The notes under the pieces: generated by a model
Databases searched by the model: none
Seen by the model: only the letters and a program-made list of their open reading frames with translations
What the model was told of the DNA's origin: nothing
In this document: positions 33,000-44,507 of the stretch, piece by piece
Layout of the letters: every line of letters starts with the position of its first letter
How positions within the stretch are numbered: position 1 is the stretch's first letter
Translations under genes and position numbers: made by a program
NCBI GenBank assembly: GCA_012845835.1
Contig: JABAKD010000023.1
Coordinates: forward strand, 2,428,197 to 2,492,196
DNA: 64,000 bases
Direction of reading: 5' to 3'
From: Undaria pinnatifida
Taxonomy: Eukaryota; Sar; Phaeophyceae; Laminariales; Alariaceae

Positions 33000-33914
33000 A
33001 GCTTCGATCCTGCATTCCAACCACTCGGTGAATGTGAGCCGTTGATTCCGTATGTCTTGGTACAATCGCCAAGGCGACGATATTTATATTTCTTATATAC
33101 CATCGTTCAGTCACAGGTATCAACTTCGCGCCCCTCCGTGAGACTGTTGGTGGCTTCTGCCCGCATACCGTATTACGTATTTCAACATTATGATAGCTCA
33201 AACGGTCAGAAACGCTCAGCCGGCATAGTGGAAACCCTAGCAAAGAAACAATATTCTGCATGTGTTTTTGTCTATTTTCGTATAGAGTTTCCCCACTTCG
33301 TTGCGCTTGATTGTAAAATACGCACTGCATCGTCGAGCGTTGGTCGGCGCGTGTTCTGCGATGATATTTTTGATGAGTGCCACAAACGACCGGAACGAAG
33401 TCGGGAAAGCCTTTCCAAAATGTTTCAGGCTATAATTGCGAAAAGACCCTATGTTGCAAGCAAAACATCATAGATGTCTTCAAAGCCAGCACTTACAAAA
33501 TATAAACGTATCACGACAGCAACATAGACTGCGTTATCACCACACACACCGAGTACAACGGTACACATTGAAGTACATGTTATATTGTATAATACATGTA
33601 TGTCTGTGCCGTACTCAAGGTAAAACACAGTAGTACTGAGCTGCTGAAAAAGTGTGAATGACCGTAATTAATCAGTTCGTAAGTCTATATTTGGTACCTA
33701 ATATGCAAACATGCCTTTTATGTTGAACGCACCATGTATGACACTACGTTGCGTTCAATTCACCGTCGACAGGTGGTTTTTATACCTCATCCGGGGACAT
33801 CTTTCCTGTTGTTGACATTTGACCACGCGAATCTGTGGCTATTATGCCGCGCTGATCGCATGCCACTTGCACAAGGACACCGACCGTCAATTTAGCCTGC
33901 ATCAAGATGCTGTT
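33000..33914. other. No gene recognised
   Basis: AT-rich spacer between gypsy element 1 and the EsV-1-7 pseudogene. It might contain the 5' LTR of element 1, but no matching partner was found by eye. Confidence 0.35.
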
Positions 33915-35200
33915 GTCGTTCAAGCAACATACTGAGGACATCATGGTCAATTTCGGCCGCAGTCGTTGTTCTCACGATAGGTGCACGAAGCGACCGAGCT
34001 ACAATGTGGTTGGGGACATATGGGCAGTGTAACGCGAGCAGCAATCTAAAAACGGCATGGTGAATGCGCAGCAAGCAATGGTCAGACGACCCTCTCACGA
34101 AGTTACTTATCGTCGAATTCCTCGGCACCAACAGGGCAGGGCACTATAAGCAACATGCACATGATGGAATAGTGGACGTATGCATCATAAGCGATGCTTA
34201 CACGACTCGTGCACAAATCAACCGAATATCAAAGGTACTTTCCGCAAGACGCTAGTGGACTCCAAGCAGTATGATGAGGATTTCATGGTAGACGTGGGAA
34301 GCAGGCGTGGCTCACTTGGTACGGGCACAAGACAACCGAACTTCAATGGGGTCGGCGGCAAAGTGGAAGTGTATTATTAATACGAAAAACATGCAGACAA
34401 CGGCATGATAGAAGTTTGCACCAGGCGGTGTTCACACAACACGTGCACCAAACTTCCCAGCTACAATATCCTCGCAAGCAAGATAAGAGGTACGTTTAAA
34501 CCGATACGTAAACGATGCCGTCTTAGGCGTGCACGAGAGTCCGTGTCATCACGGCACGTGTCCGAGGGCACCGAGTTTCACTGTTGGCAGCAAGGCAGTG
34601 TTGCACTGCAAACCAGACGCAGATGATGACAAGGTAAGCATACGCGACCGGCGTTGTTTAAACGACACCTGCCCGAACATACGGAGTTTCAATGTCTTCG
34701 GCAGCAACACGGTAGTGTACTGTAAGGAACATACTGGTGATGGCGTGATAGACCTAGTTAGAAGGCGATTTTCATACGATACGCGCACGAACGTACCGAT
34801 GTTAAATGTTCTCGGCAGGAGGGGAGGGGTGTGCTGCAAACAACATGCCGAGGATGGCGTGGTAGACTTGCGCAGCAGGCGTTGTCCTCACCACTCTTCA
34901 CAAAACAATATCAGAAGTTCAAAGTCCTCGAGACAAGATAGCAATGTACTGCAAACAACACGAAGATAATGCATGGTAGATTTGCGCAGGAGGGGTTGCT
35001 CACACGAGTCGTGCCGTATACTTTGATGACTTCGGGGAGTACCTTTACTGCAAAGAGCAGGCTGAGAACTGCTTGGTGAACGTATATTGCACCAGTTGCT
35101 CGCACAACATCGAACGACTGCGGTGGGGTATTCTGGCTGACTGTTCGGCGTGTGTATTGCTCCGCCATAAGAATAACAGGATTACCGACATTGGTAACTG
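33915..35200 (+). pseudogene. EsV-1-7 repeat gene, decayed
   Basis: At least ten remnants of the 38-residue EsV-1-7 repeat can be followed across frames. The clearest are RCSHDRCTKRPSYNVVG (about 33,960), RCLHDSCTNQPNIKG (34,183), RCSHNTCTKLPSYNILA (34,427), RCLNDTCPNIRSFNVFGSN (34,650) and CCKQHAEDGVVDLRSRRC (34,832). The end, ERLRWGILAD (about 35,108), matches the non-repeat end of the intact gene at 49,399-51,324. Stops, shifts and loss of many Cys/His ligands rule out a full product. It lies on the opposite strand from the intact copy, 14 kb away. It is neither a recent duplicate nor contiguous with any viral gene seen here. Confidence 0.85.
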
Positions 35201-36435
35201 ATTTCACACAGTAGCGTGTGGTTCGGGTTCTCAATTGGAGGCCAGGTGGGGTCTGGCGGCAACACGGCCAACCAACTTTCCTCATCACGGCCGCCTCCAA
35301 CAAAGGTTGTCACGTATCGTTGGCTCTTATCACTCAAACCAATTGCGTCTTACTCATCGTACAATGACGGAGAGGCTTCCTTGTTTCATGTGAATGCCAA
35401 CTTGTATATATTAAATTGATTTTTTGCGTTATACCATAAGTTTTTGCCGTTTGACCAACATATTGTGTTGTTTGGTGCTACCTATATAGCATTTTCAAGA
35501 ACGTTGTGCCTGCCGTCTTGGCGTTTTAATTTTTTTGCCTCATATGTCAACAGGCCAGATCATATTTATGTAATATGCACCTCATGGTTGATGTGCTTAC
35601 GGGGATCATGCTTAACACAATTGTCCCACACGCCCGCGGAAAAACAACTCACCGTGTGAAATTCCCGGAAGCAACAGCATCAGCCTCTTTTTCCGAAACG
35701 CATATGCCTTCGAATGCATGTGAAACCCCTTCAAGTCGTTTTCGGCTCTAGATATCTCGGCGTGTTAGGTCTCCAGGGCAACACCAAAACATGTCACCCC
35801 TGATGAGCCGTGTATGAAGAAGTGCGGGTGATTCGGGGAAGCATTAGTTCCACGGTCTGGAACATGGCTCAAAGATTCGGCTCTTCAAAACCTACTCCCA
35901 CGCCTCTACTCTGCGATGCTATGAACTCTCCGGAATAATGCCACAGCAGAATACCACAAAGGTAGAACAATAGACGGGAAAAGGGGTACCAAAACGAAAA
36001 GGAGAAGACGAGAACTATGAGAAAAAAAATAAAAAAAACAAAGTAGAACACGCCAGGGTAGAAGGCGGAAGAGTAGGATTTCTCGCGAGCAAAATCCCAA
36101 TCGGTCGATAAAGCATTCAAGAGGTCGAAAAGCGTACAAGAACGCGCTTCATACGAAACCTAACCCGCGCGCGCGGAAAGGACATCGTGCCTCACCCTGC
36201 GGAGGCGACGTCGAAACCGGTCGGAGAATTGACAAGAAAATACCCTCAATGTAACTGAAAAAAAATGCAGACAAAACGAATATCCCCGGAGAAACAAATA
36301 TTTAAGACCGAGAAAACAGAATCGAAATTGTCGAGCGCAGTGATGGCCCGAACGTTCACTAGCTACATCTGCGCCTCGAGATTTATCTGACTTCACTTTG
36401 AATCCCGCGCTCAGCCTATCTACCCAGACGAGGTT
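35201..36435. other. No gene; block related to 47.3-47.5 kb
   Basis: About 35,620-35,755 aligns loosely (roughly two-thirds matching by eye) with about 47,380-47,500. Shared words include ACACGCC-GCGGA, CCTTCGAA and CATGTGA-ACCCC. The rest is low-complexity A-rich DNA without motifs. Confidence 0.4.
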
Positions 36436-36439
36436 TAAG

Positions 36440-37170
36440 ACACCAGGAACCTTCAACACCTCTCGTCGAGGTCGCTTTGATAATCAGAAAGAGCGGAAGC
36501 TTGATTGGTCCCGGCTCGTCTAGAAAACGTACCGAATATTCCCTGCCGGAGGTGGATGGTCAAGCGTTGATTTTCACAGACTTCCACAAGACGTCATCGG
36601 CATTTCACCAGCAATAGTCCCCATTGGGAAGCACCGTGATGCTGTAGTGGGGAAACAGGTAAGCGCGCGGCACACAGCCTTAGCCAGGTCCCAAACCTCG
36701 CTCTCCGTTCGCATGGGAAAGCTTCCATTATGCAGCGCCAATAATCATCAGGCGATAGAAGCAACTGATTTGTCGGTCTTGGTTCGGGGTGCCAGTCCAG
36801 TAGAGCAAAATTTGCGGCCTTGAAATCAAGAGGTCAGTCTCCCGTTTTTACGACAAAAATGAGAGCCCAGTCCAATGCGCCTCGTACATGACAGAGATGA
36901 CCCCATCCCGACCACAAACCGACTGATGGCCGCTGATCCGTTGCACCTCTAGCCGCTGGAGAAGCGTCGACATCTCGTTCTCTTTGATCATAACGAGGTA
37001 TAGGCTGAACTACTTTCGTGAGATTATTGAGCAAGTATTGCGTCAACCCATAAAGGAAGATACTCAGGCATGTCGCTGCGGTCGTGGGGTATAGTGCACG
37101 GCTTGCATCGTTCGAGGGAAACTCGGCGGTGCGCATCCGCACCCTGCCGTGCCCTAGCGTTTTACTCTCG
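36440..37170 (-). pseudogene. Gypsy Pol C-terminal tail fragment (minus)
   Basis: Frames read GLTQYLLNNLTKVVQP (near 37,040), then pieces resembling the region C-terminal to integrase in these gypsy elements: a VLPNGDYCW-like stretch, then VRFLDEPGPIKLPLF and EVLKVPGVLNLV. It is a truncated fragment with no integrase core attached, and lies head-to-head with gypsy element 2. Its function in the intact element is probably chromatin or DNA tethering, which is inference only. Confidence 0.55.
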
Positions 37171-37204
37171 AAAAACGGGCTTCGTCGCTGCGCGTCTGTC
37201 AAAT

Positions 37205-40140
37205 TCTGCCGAGGCATCTGCGCGACATAATGTTTGATGTACATAGCCCGGAGTTGATGCTTGCGGCCATCGATGAACTAGATGACGTACTTCGTGAATT
37301 TCCGGATGTTAGTTCCAGCTTCGAAACGGAGATTGACCCCTGCTCTTTGATGCCCTTCCAAATTTCGGTACCTGCGGGGAACGCGAATGTCACCTCCCGG
37401 CTACATCGCATCAACCTGCTTTAGGCCAAGAGGTGGACGCCACTCGCGATCAGTACCTTGCTGCGGTCTGATCCAGCACTCGGCTTCGCCATACTCGACC
37501 CCTCTGGTGGTCGTGCTAAGTATATCCAGCGGTGTTCGGATCAGTGTTAACTAGGGTAAGGTCGACGGAACTAGCAGATCTAGACAGCTGCCCATCCGGG
37601 GTGTGAACTAGGGCCTAGACTCGTTGGGCATGCGACACGTTTTGGGGCTCCGTGAGGTCCATTTTCTATTATTGCCGCGCTTACCTTAATGCGGAAAGAG
37701 GTTGGACCCCGCTCGATTTAGAAGCAGACAGCATTGTATTGACGATCGAGCGCCTTCGAGGCTACCTTTGGCGAGCGAAATGTCGCATTTTCCCGGATCA
37801 CATACCCCTGGGAAGTATCGGAAAAGTGGAGGACCACAACGCGCGACCCCAGAGGTTGTTCGAGTACCTCACAACGTTTTCCCACATACTCGAGTACCGA
37901 AACAGAGGTGCAAAAGGTAATGCTGACTTTCGCTCGCGGTTGCTACAGCCGCAACTGAGCACGATCGCAGCGGTTCTAACTGCTTCATGCCTGTCGAGGA
38001 TAAGCCTATATATCTGGTCATGGCTTGCGACCTGCTTGCCCGGTCCCCGGTATTGGCTTGGGTGGGCTGGTGCCCCATCTCGATAGCGATGTTTGGGTGG
38101 GCTCTCCTTTACCCCTCCCGACCTTCGCTATTTTCGCCCACAGCGGCCACGCATGAGAATTTTACGACATTTCTCCTCCCACCGAGGGATTCGTCGCCCG
38201 TACGTCTGCTTTCGTCAGTACCGGTGATGATTGTCTCGGCCTCGCGCCATTTTGGCCTGCCGCCTACGGCACTTTCACTCCGGTTTTCGCGGTTCCCTAT
38301 GTGGCTACTCCGACGTAATTTGTCCGACTGGCCCCTACGCCCCCAACGATGGTTTGAGTGGCACTGCCGTCTACGGATTGTATCTCCACTCGGATGCGGC
38401 TAAGAACGGCCGTTGCTGCCGGTGCCGCGCAGCCTGCCGTTTGTTTTTGTTTTGGACCTGGCGGGGTTTTCCGCTCGTTTTCTTCTCGGTTCGACCGTTC
38501 GCCGAGCGCTCCGCGCCCTCGCCTGCCTTTGGCCACCGCTCCGAGCACATATCGGGCCCCAACCTCTGTCACGACGGTACCAATCCCGTCTGACCGCGAC
38601 TGGGCGGAGCTTTTAGAAGCGCTGCTTTTAGGGCTCTGGACCTTTTCGGAGTCGCCCTCCCCCCCCACCGCCGATTTCGACGCCCTTGGTGCTGCCGCAA
38701 CATGAGCTTTAGCCATTCCGCGGCGCGTTATTTACACGATCAAGGGAAGAGACAGCAACTCGCAGAGCCACGTGCTACGTAGCCACCCAATACACTCTTC
38801 TTGGACAGCCATTGTCCTTGCCCACGGAGTTTGTAGCGCCCCCGCTCTCGCACTAGCGTCCCCCCTTCTCGGAGATACTGCAGCTCGCGGGTAAAGGCCG
38901 CCCCCATACTACCGACGAAGCCATCGTCTTTTTCGCTGTAGTCTTAACCCGACCCACTTCTCGTTACGGCCTTCGGGGCCGGCGGCTTTCCTTTTTGAAG
39001 TCGAACCAACACGTATTTACGTGCCGTTACTCATGCGCCCTTGGATCATGCAAGCCTGCTCTTTGACAGCTTCCTGCCATTTCGGCAAAGCGCGCACACT
39101 ACGCAATCTCGAACGTTTCTATTGGTGGCGGTTATGACTGAGCATATGCACCCGTCGGTGGTTGCGTCATAACTTGAAGTGGAATGCGCGTATAACACTG
39201 CGACCGACGGTTCGTTTGCCCGTCTTCTCGATTATCGTCCATCCGCGACCGGGAAATGGGGTAAACGTGTGCAGGTTTGGGCTATTTCAGGCCACGCTCG
39301 AGAGTAACACCTATATTTTGCTTTTCACCGACTGCTTTTCTGTCGTGGAGACACGTCCCCCCTCACTGCCGCTGAATTTACAGCCGATGGCATGGCCACC
39401 ATTTTTGTCAAAAGGTATATTCCCGATTGGGCGTGCCAACGTAGAATGCTCTCTTACAGCGGCCTCCACTTTTGTTCCAAGCTTTGGCACGTCGAATATG
39501 TGCTTTTAAATGTTCGAGCTATCGCCACCATCTCCTATTACCAATGCGGCAACGATGGTGGAGAACGAGTCAACCTCACGATGGCCCAGATGCTGGCTGT
39601 GGTCGTCAATGAATGCCAAGAAGATTGAGCAGATGCCGCACTTGGAGTTCGCCTCCAACAATTTGGTCATCGTCGCTATTGGCCCGGCCGCCAACGAGAT
39701 TCACATGAACAGGCTCCGTCGCCTCGCTTATTAGTTTTTGAACCGCTCCGGGGTTGCCGGCCATCAGATCCAGGGCCGCGACCACCTCGTGTACTGGGAT
39801 CTGGCGTCAGAACGCCCATAGAGCGCCAACAATACTAGTCGCAAGATGCATGCGTCAACAGTTTCCCGTGTGGAACGTCGAAACTCAGCCGTTTCCGACT
39901 TTGCGCGCTAGGTCCCCAACTTTGTTGTGTGTATTTTGGTTTGACTATTAATACGCTCTCCGCTATTCGTCAAGGGGCAAAAGCGGGCACGGATGCAATT
40001 CTGCTCAATCCCAATTTCGCGGTATATTGAACGGGGCCGTGCAAGCCCCTTCCCGTCAGCCCCTAGTCCTCTAACGACACCCCGGACGCGTCCCGCGTGG
40101 GTGATAAACTCTTCTTTTTCGACATTCACGCAGACACGCC
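37205..40140 (+). mobile_element. Ty3/gypsy element 2, truncated and internally deleted
   Basis: On the plus strand the RT entry region (DPCSLMPFQISVPAGNANVTSR at about 37,340-37,400) is followed by a short broken stretch. RNase H comes next (37,690-37,930) with RGWTPLDLEADSIVLTIERLRG and HILEYRNRGAKGNADFRSRL. Integrase C-terminal pieces then follow (YIPDWACQRRMLSYSG and PHLEFASNNLVIVAIG, about 39,410-39,690) and a tail to about 40,140. The RT palm with its YxDD motif is missing, so a deletion removed it. Gag and protease are absent. Confidence 0.75.
37652..38086 (+). pseudogene. Gypsy 2 RNase H
   Basis: A 144-codon frame carrying TPLDLEADSIVLTIERLRGYLWRAKCRIF, a DHIPLGSI block and the terminal GNADFRSRL (usual form ADxLSR). 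This is typical Ty3 RNase H, and the first catalytic Asp side is truncated. It runs into a linker with VLAWVGWCPIS. Confidence 0.72.
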
Positions 40141-40361
40141 GGGGGCGAGGCCGTGGCTTCCGCTGCTGCGAGAGAGGGCTGCAAAATGGTCGCGACCTCA
40201 GGCGCGTTCGTGGGCGAGGAGACGGCTGGTGCAATGTTCGTACTCTGGAAAATGGCGACCGGTGCGGTCATCAATGGGGCGTGGGCCGGACTCAGGGTCG
40301 GGCGGACCACTGATTGGGAGGGCATGTCGCCCTCAAGGGATTGCGCTGCCATGGTTGTAAC

Positions 40362-40555
40362 GAAGACCACTGATAGGGACAGCTTCTGCTATACCTACAA
40401 TGAAACCCGAAGGGTGCGCCAGCTAGCGTTGGGCTGCGAAAGCAACTGAGTTAAATCGACACACGACGCGTATGAAAGTACGTGGGGGTGTGGTGAGCTA
40501 AAGCTTTATTTTTCCTTGTCCGCCAGAGGATGAATGAAAAGAAAATTATAAAAAA
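40362..40555 (+). mobile_element. SINE-like retroposon copy C
   Basis: Nearly full-length relative of copy A: GAAGACCACTGATAGGGACAGC at the start, GCGCCAGCTAGCGTTGGGC in the middle, and an A-rich tail (to about 40,555). It separates gypsy element 2 (left) from a gypsy protease fragment (right). A target duplication is not clear. Confidence 0.75.
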
Positions 40556-40559
40556 GGAA

Positions 40560-41217
40560 AAATTGCTTTTTTTCACGAGGAACTGGTACAGCTTTTCGAC
40601 AAAGTAGTGGCCTGTAAGACCTGGTAGATCGTTACTGCGGACGATGTTAATAGCGACTAGCTGAGGCTTGTCATACAACGTGACGCGCTCACTGCGATCG
40701 TAACGGAGATGAACACTTAGCCAGAGGCGAGGGGGTCGGGTACAAAGACCCATGTAGCCGTGGTGCATGATGAGATGGCGTCAGCTCCTCGAACACTCTC
40801 TGTTCCGAAACGCTTGGTAAGGAAAGAAGCGCAGGATCGCATATTATAACGCATCCAACTATCGCGTCCCAGTAACACCGCCCGTTGCATAGCAGAGAGG
40901 TTAACGATGCAGGCGCATACGGTGACAGAGCTCATAGGATGACCAACCCGGAGGAATTAGACGCTCGAGTGGACATTGGCCGAAGTTCGTGGCAGAGGAT
41001 ATCTGCTTCATCCCCCCCAGGAACCAGCGGCAGAGTCCTGCGCGCAATAAACGGCAGCCGCGCCACCCGTAAGCATATGCTCCAAGACGTCATGTCGAAT
41101 GAAAGTCTGAACGAAGCCAATGTTTAGGAGCGCGACGCAACCAAAACTTGTGGAGTCGATTGCTCCATTATGCACTGTAATTCCTGTGGGGAAAGAGGCG
41201 CGTTTAACCGTAGTCAT
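40560..41217 (-). pseudogene. Gypsy 3 protease region, broken
   Basis: The frame CVALLNIGFVQTFIRHDVLEHM looks like an aspartic protease active-site loop with the DTG changed to NIG. Downstream fragments are AMQRAVLLGRDSWMRYN and LYDKPQLVAINIVRSNDLPGLTGHYFVEKL. These fit the protease-to-RT linker of a Ty3 element. It is cut at 40,555 by SINE-like copy C. Confidence 0.6.
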
Positions 41218-41434
41218 GCCTCTGACGAGGCCGGGGCCGTGCTCGCGCTTCGAACGTGTGTCCGAGAGTGGGGGCGGCGCAAGAGGTTGGGGTTGTGGTC
41301 CGCTGGAGCGTCCGAAAATGAGTCGACAACTCGAAACGAGGACGGGGACAGGCGCGTGATAACACCCGACGACGCATCATCGGTGTGGGTTTAGTCTCAT
41401 CAACTTCCAAGCACAACAACGGAGTGAAGGACCA

Positions 41435-41693
41435 AGGCTACGGTAGGGGGGGTACCCCCGATTTCACTGGTGTGCTTGAGCCACTCGCACGAGTGACTCT
41501 GTACCCCACGGATGAAAATGGTTTAGGCGGTTGTTTTGCCGCAGCTTAGATTACCTTTGCATTCCTGATGAATTTCGTCAATATATAACATGAAGAAAAC
41601 AAAAGATCGCAAAGGAACAAAGGGGTTACTCGCGCGAGTGACCCCTCGCCACTGAAATTCAAGGCCCAAAAAGGGACCCCCCTACCGTAGCCT
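41435..41693. mobile_element. MITE-like element with terminal inverted repeats
   Basis: AGGCTACGGTAGGGGGG at the left (41,435) is mirrored at the right (CCCCCCTACCGTAGCCT, ending 41,693). The imperfect inversion extends about 75 bp inward, including a TTTCA-TGG block and palindromic ACTCGCACGAGT / ACTCGCGCGAGT near each end. It is 259 bp long and non-coding. No target duplication could be agreed on, so the superfamily is undetermined. Confidence 0.72.
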
Positions 41694-42350
41694 GGGTCGA
41701 AGAAATAAGGAAACATGAAGGTGTTGCCAAACCGTCCACATTGTGGCGAAGGAGGTCGCGGATGGAAGAACGACTGAGCACAAACAAATTATTCCCTCGC
41801 CGCAGGGGGCCATATGCGTCGGGGTCTTCCGCCGGGAGGTCAATGCCCCAGCCGTGGTCAAAAGGGGTGACTTGGGCTAAACGATTGTTACCTGTGCCCA
41901 AACCGTGGTATGTCATCGCCGAGGTTTGCGGAATATCGGCACACGTCCCAGGAAGAATTGCCGTTGCACGTTCCCGCTCTTAAAGGGCGTTGTCGATAAC
42001 CCGTACGTTCCGTCCGATGGGCTTGTGCAAACGGGGGTCCGAAGTGCACGGTGGTCGTGGAAGAATCGTGCATTTTCGACTAATACAAATTCCTCTGCGC
42101 AAGAATACAATACGTCGTCGACGACAAACGCTGACGGTGTCCATTGCAAAAAATGGAGGGGGTTAGCAAACCACCACGACGTTTCCCGTAGGATGCTATC
42201 GTGTAGGGTTTAAATTGAGACGCCTTTTGCCGGCTTTGTCCGACAAATTGTACCAGTTGAAGAACTAAATACTTTTCACTTTATAGAGGATTTAAAGCTG
42301 ATTTTCGTGTGTTGGTGCTTTGTTTATATTAAATCGCGAAAGGGCGTCGA
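41694..42350. other. No gene recognised
   Basis: Overlapping frames on both strands (plus 41,905-42,213; minus 42,149-41,913) show no motif. The composition is similar to the surrounding gypsy debris. Confidence 0.35.
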
Positions 42351-42353
42351 CCC

Positions 42354-42407
42354 ACCCTAACCCTAACACTAACCCTAACACCAACCCTAACCCCAACCCT
42401 AACCCAG
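42354..42407. repeat. Interstitial telomere-like repeats (CCCTAA)n
   Basis: About nine units of CCCTAA and variants (CACTAA, ACCAAC, CCCCAA) in tandem. This is the C-strand of the TTAGGG-type repeat, degenerate, with ordinary sequence on both sides. A single CCGTAACCCTAAATAG near 24,806 is too short to count. Confidence 0.8.
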
Positions 42408-43182
42408 GCAAGGGCTCCGATCCGAGCGCGGCTGCAGCGCGTGTTTTGGAAAACTGATAAATAATTGTGCGGACCACTTCAAACAACGAAATGTATTTGG
42501 TACTTTAGCTCGTATGATTTGTGGGGTGAGAACATCGCGTAGGCTACTGTTTCAAATTGGGGGGGGGATCCACCGCAGCTGTCATTCAGGCACGCAGTGC
42601 AGCCCTTTGGGGTTTCCGGGTCACCAACCCGGGCCGCAGTGCCGGTTTTACGGTCACCAGGTGTTAGGCATTATCGCGCGTAGGCGAAACGTCGCCAGAC
42701 GTGCTTATCTCTGCGCGCATCGATTGGGGGTCAACGGGGGCGCGGGGCTCGGAGCCAGTTCTTGATGAGAGGAAGTAGTCATCCGCACGACGGCGGTCTG
42801 ATACTTCGTTAGGTTGACCGGAAGTTGTGGAGTCATCACGGGTTCAACATGCAGTGTCGGGATCGCCGGTTCCACTATTTCCGCAGAAGTTCTCAAAATG
42901 GTGTGTTCGTGGACACGAAAAGACGAGTGAGAGCCTGCAGGCACTCCAGATGAAATGATGAACTGGTCTCAAGCGGGTGGCACTTGAGTGCCTGTCTGAG
43001 AGGATTTCTGCTCTTCACCCGCCCCTGAGTATGTGGTCAGCGTAGCTAAGCTTGATGAATCCTCTGCGATACGGAGGAGACCCCAATGCCCGACGTTCAT
43101 TTAGGGGAAAGCCGAGTCGACCGCTAAAAGGGACTCGGGGTTCCGGCACCGGCCTTCCCCGACTCAAACCAACCGTCGCCGT

Positions 43183-43935
43183 GTGGTCGGGACCAGGAGG
43201 CGTGGGGTCGTAGGGACGAGGCGGGGGATGACGCTCTCGCAAAAAATATACTGTGGCACGGTGGGTATATCCGGGGCACGCGATGCGCGATGGGGAGCGT
43301 TGCTCGAAGCGAGGGCTCCCGGCGCGTCATTGGTGCCACCACAACAATTTGCAGCAGACGTTGCAACAAGCGTAGGCGAGACGCGGGGTTTGGGCGCAGC
43401 CGGGCCTGATCACGGGCGGCGGCTAGTACATGGTTCTAAAGTCGGTGCTGGAGGAAAAATGACAGATGCGCATCGTTTTTCAGTGTCGGTAGTAAGGAAA
43501 CGAGTTCCAGAGCTCGTCGCCGTAGCAAGATATCCTGTATCACGAAGCATAAGGATTTTGCCGGCGCCCATGGTCAACGTTCGGGCCTTAGGTGCAACGG
43601 TCGCGATTGGTGGGCGCAGGGCGATTGACGAAAGTGCGACACGAATATCATGGGAAATACATAGTTGGCCCCGTGCCAATGCTGGCGGTGGACACGCAAG
43701 GGGTGCCGTACCACCGTCGGACCTTCCGTCAGCAGTGCGGAAAGTGCCAGGTCGACGCGCATTTAGAATACTATTCTGCGACGGACCAAAGCGCATGGTA
43801 AAGGCGTTATTCGTGGAAGCGGGCGAGGGCGGGACATATAGGGGTTTCAAATGTGGCCGAGCTATTAGTGATCTGACCTTAGCTGACGTTAAACCCCTGC
43901 GCGAGTATCCAGAACGCCCGTCTTCTGACTTGTGA
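43183..43935 (+). CDS. Hypothetical open frame, 250 codons
   Basis: I do not recognise the product. The frame is open for 250 codons in GC-rich DNA, Arg/Gly/Ala-rich at first and then with a more protein-like stretch (RMVKALFVEAGEGGTYRGFK, CGRAISDLTLADVKPLREY). The opposite strand is also open for 192 codons over the same region, so chance or codon-composition effects are likely. It lies between pieces of gypsy element 3 and may be element debris. Confidence 0.2.
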   Translation: MVGTRRRGVVGTRRGMTLSQKIYCGTVGISGARDARWGALLEARAPGASLVPPQQFAADVATSVGETRGLGAAGPDHGRRLVHGSKVGAGGKMTDAHRFSVSVVRKRVPELVAVARYPVSRSIRILPAPMVNVRALGATVAIGGRRAIDESATRISWEIHSWPRANAGGGHARGAVPPSDLPSAVRKVPGRRAFRILFCDGPKRMVKALFVEAGEGGTYRGFKCGRAISDLTLADVKPLREYPERPSSDL

Positions 43936-44507
43936 CAGGAGGTGCGTGACTGGCCCTGACCGTGTCGCCGGCCAGACCGCCCTTGCAAGAGTTAGTTCCG
44001 TGTCCTTCAGTTTTGTTGCCGCGGTGGTGGCGCCACATGCCTTTCTGCCAGCGCCGGATGCGCGTCGCCATTGTTCCCGAGCTTTCGAAGGCCGGAAATT
44101 ATGCAGGGACTAACAAATATAAAAGTGTGCGTGAACTGTTTAAAAGACTGCGAAAATTAGTGGAAATTTAGGCGGTGTCCTTGGTTATCACGAAGGGTCT
44201 CCGCGTATGAGATCCGTGAAAGGAGACCTTCTCAGAAAGGATGGCCATCGATCGAGATGGTACATCTAACAGTGCAAAATCATCACAATGTGACATCGCC
44301 TAGTGCGAGTACGACGTAGATGAGATCCATGGGTCGGTGGAATCTTCTGAAACGTTCACGACAACCGAGTCGCGTTGCGAGCCCGTCGCCGAAGCAGACG
44401 TTTGCGGTGTTGCGCGTCCATGCCCGCGGTCTAGGGCGGAAGGCGGGGAATTTCACGGGGCGGAAACACGCATCCTTGATACCGCAAGTAAAAAAAATAC
44501 TCCTTCG

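Noticed and set aside
41170-41394. Plus-strand CNSCGERGAFNRSH as a zinc knuckle
   Set aside because: The fourth ligand spacing only loosely fits CCHC, and the minus strand carries a better protease-like motif in context.
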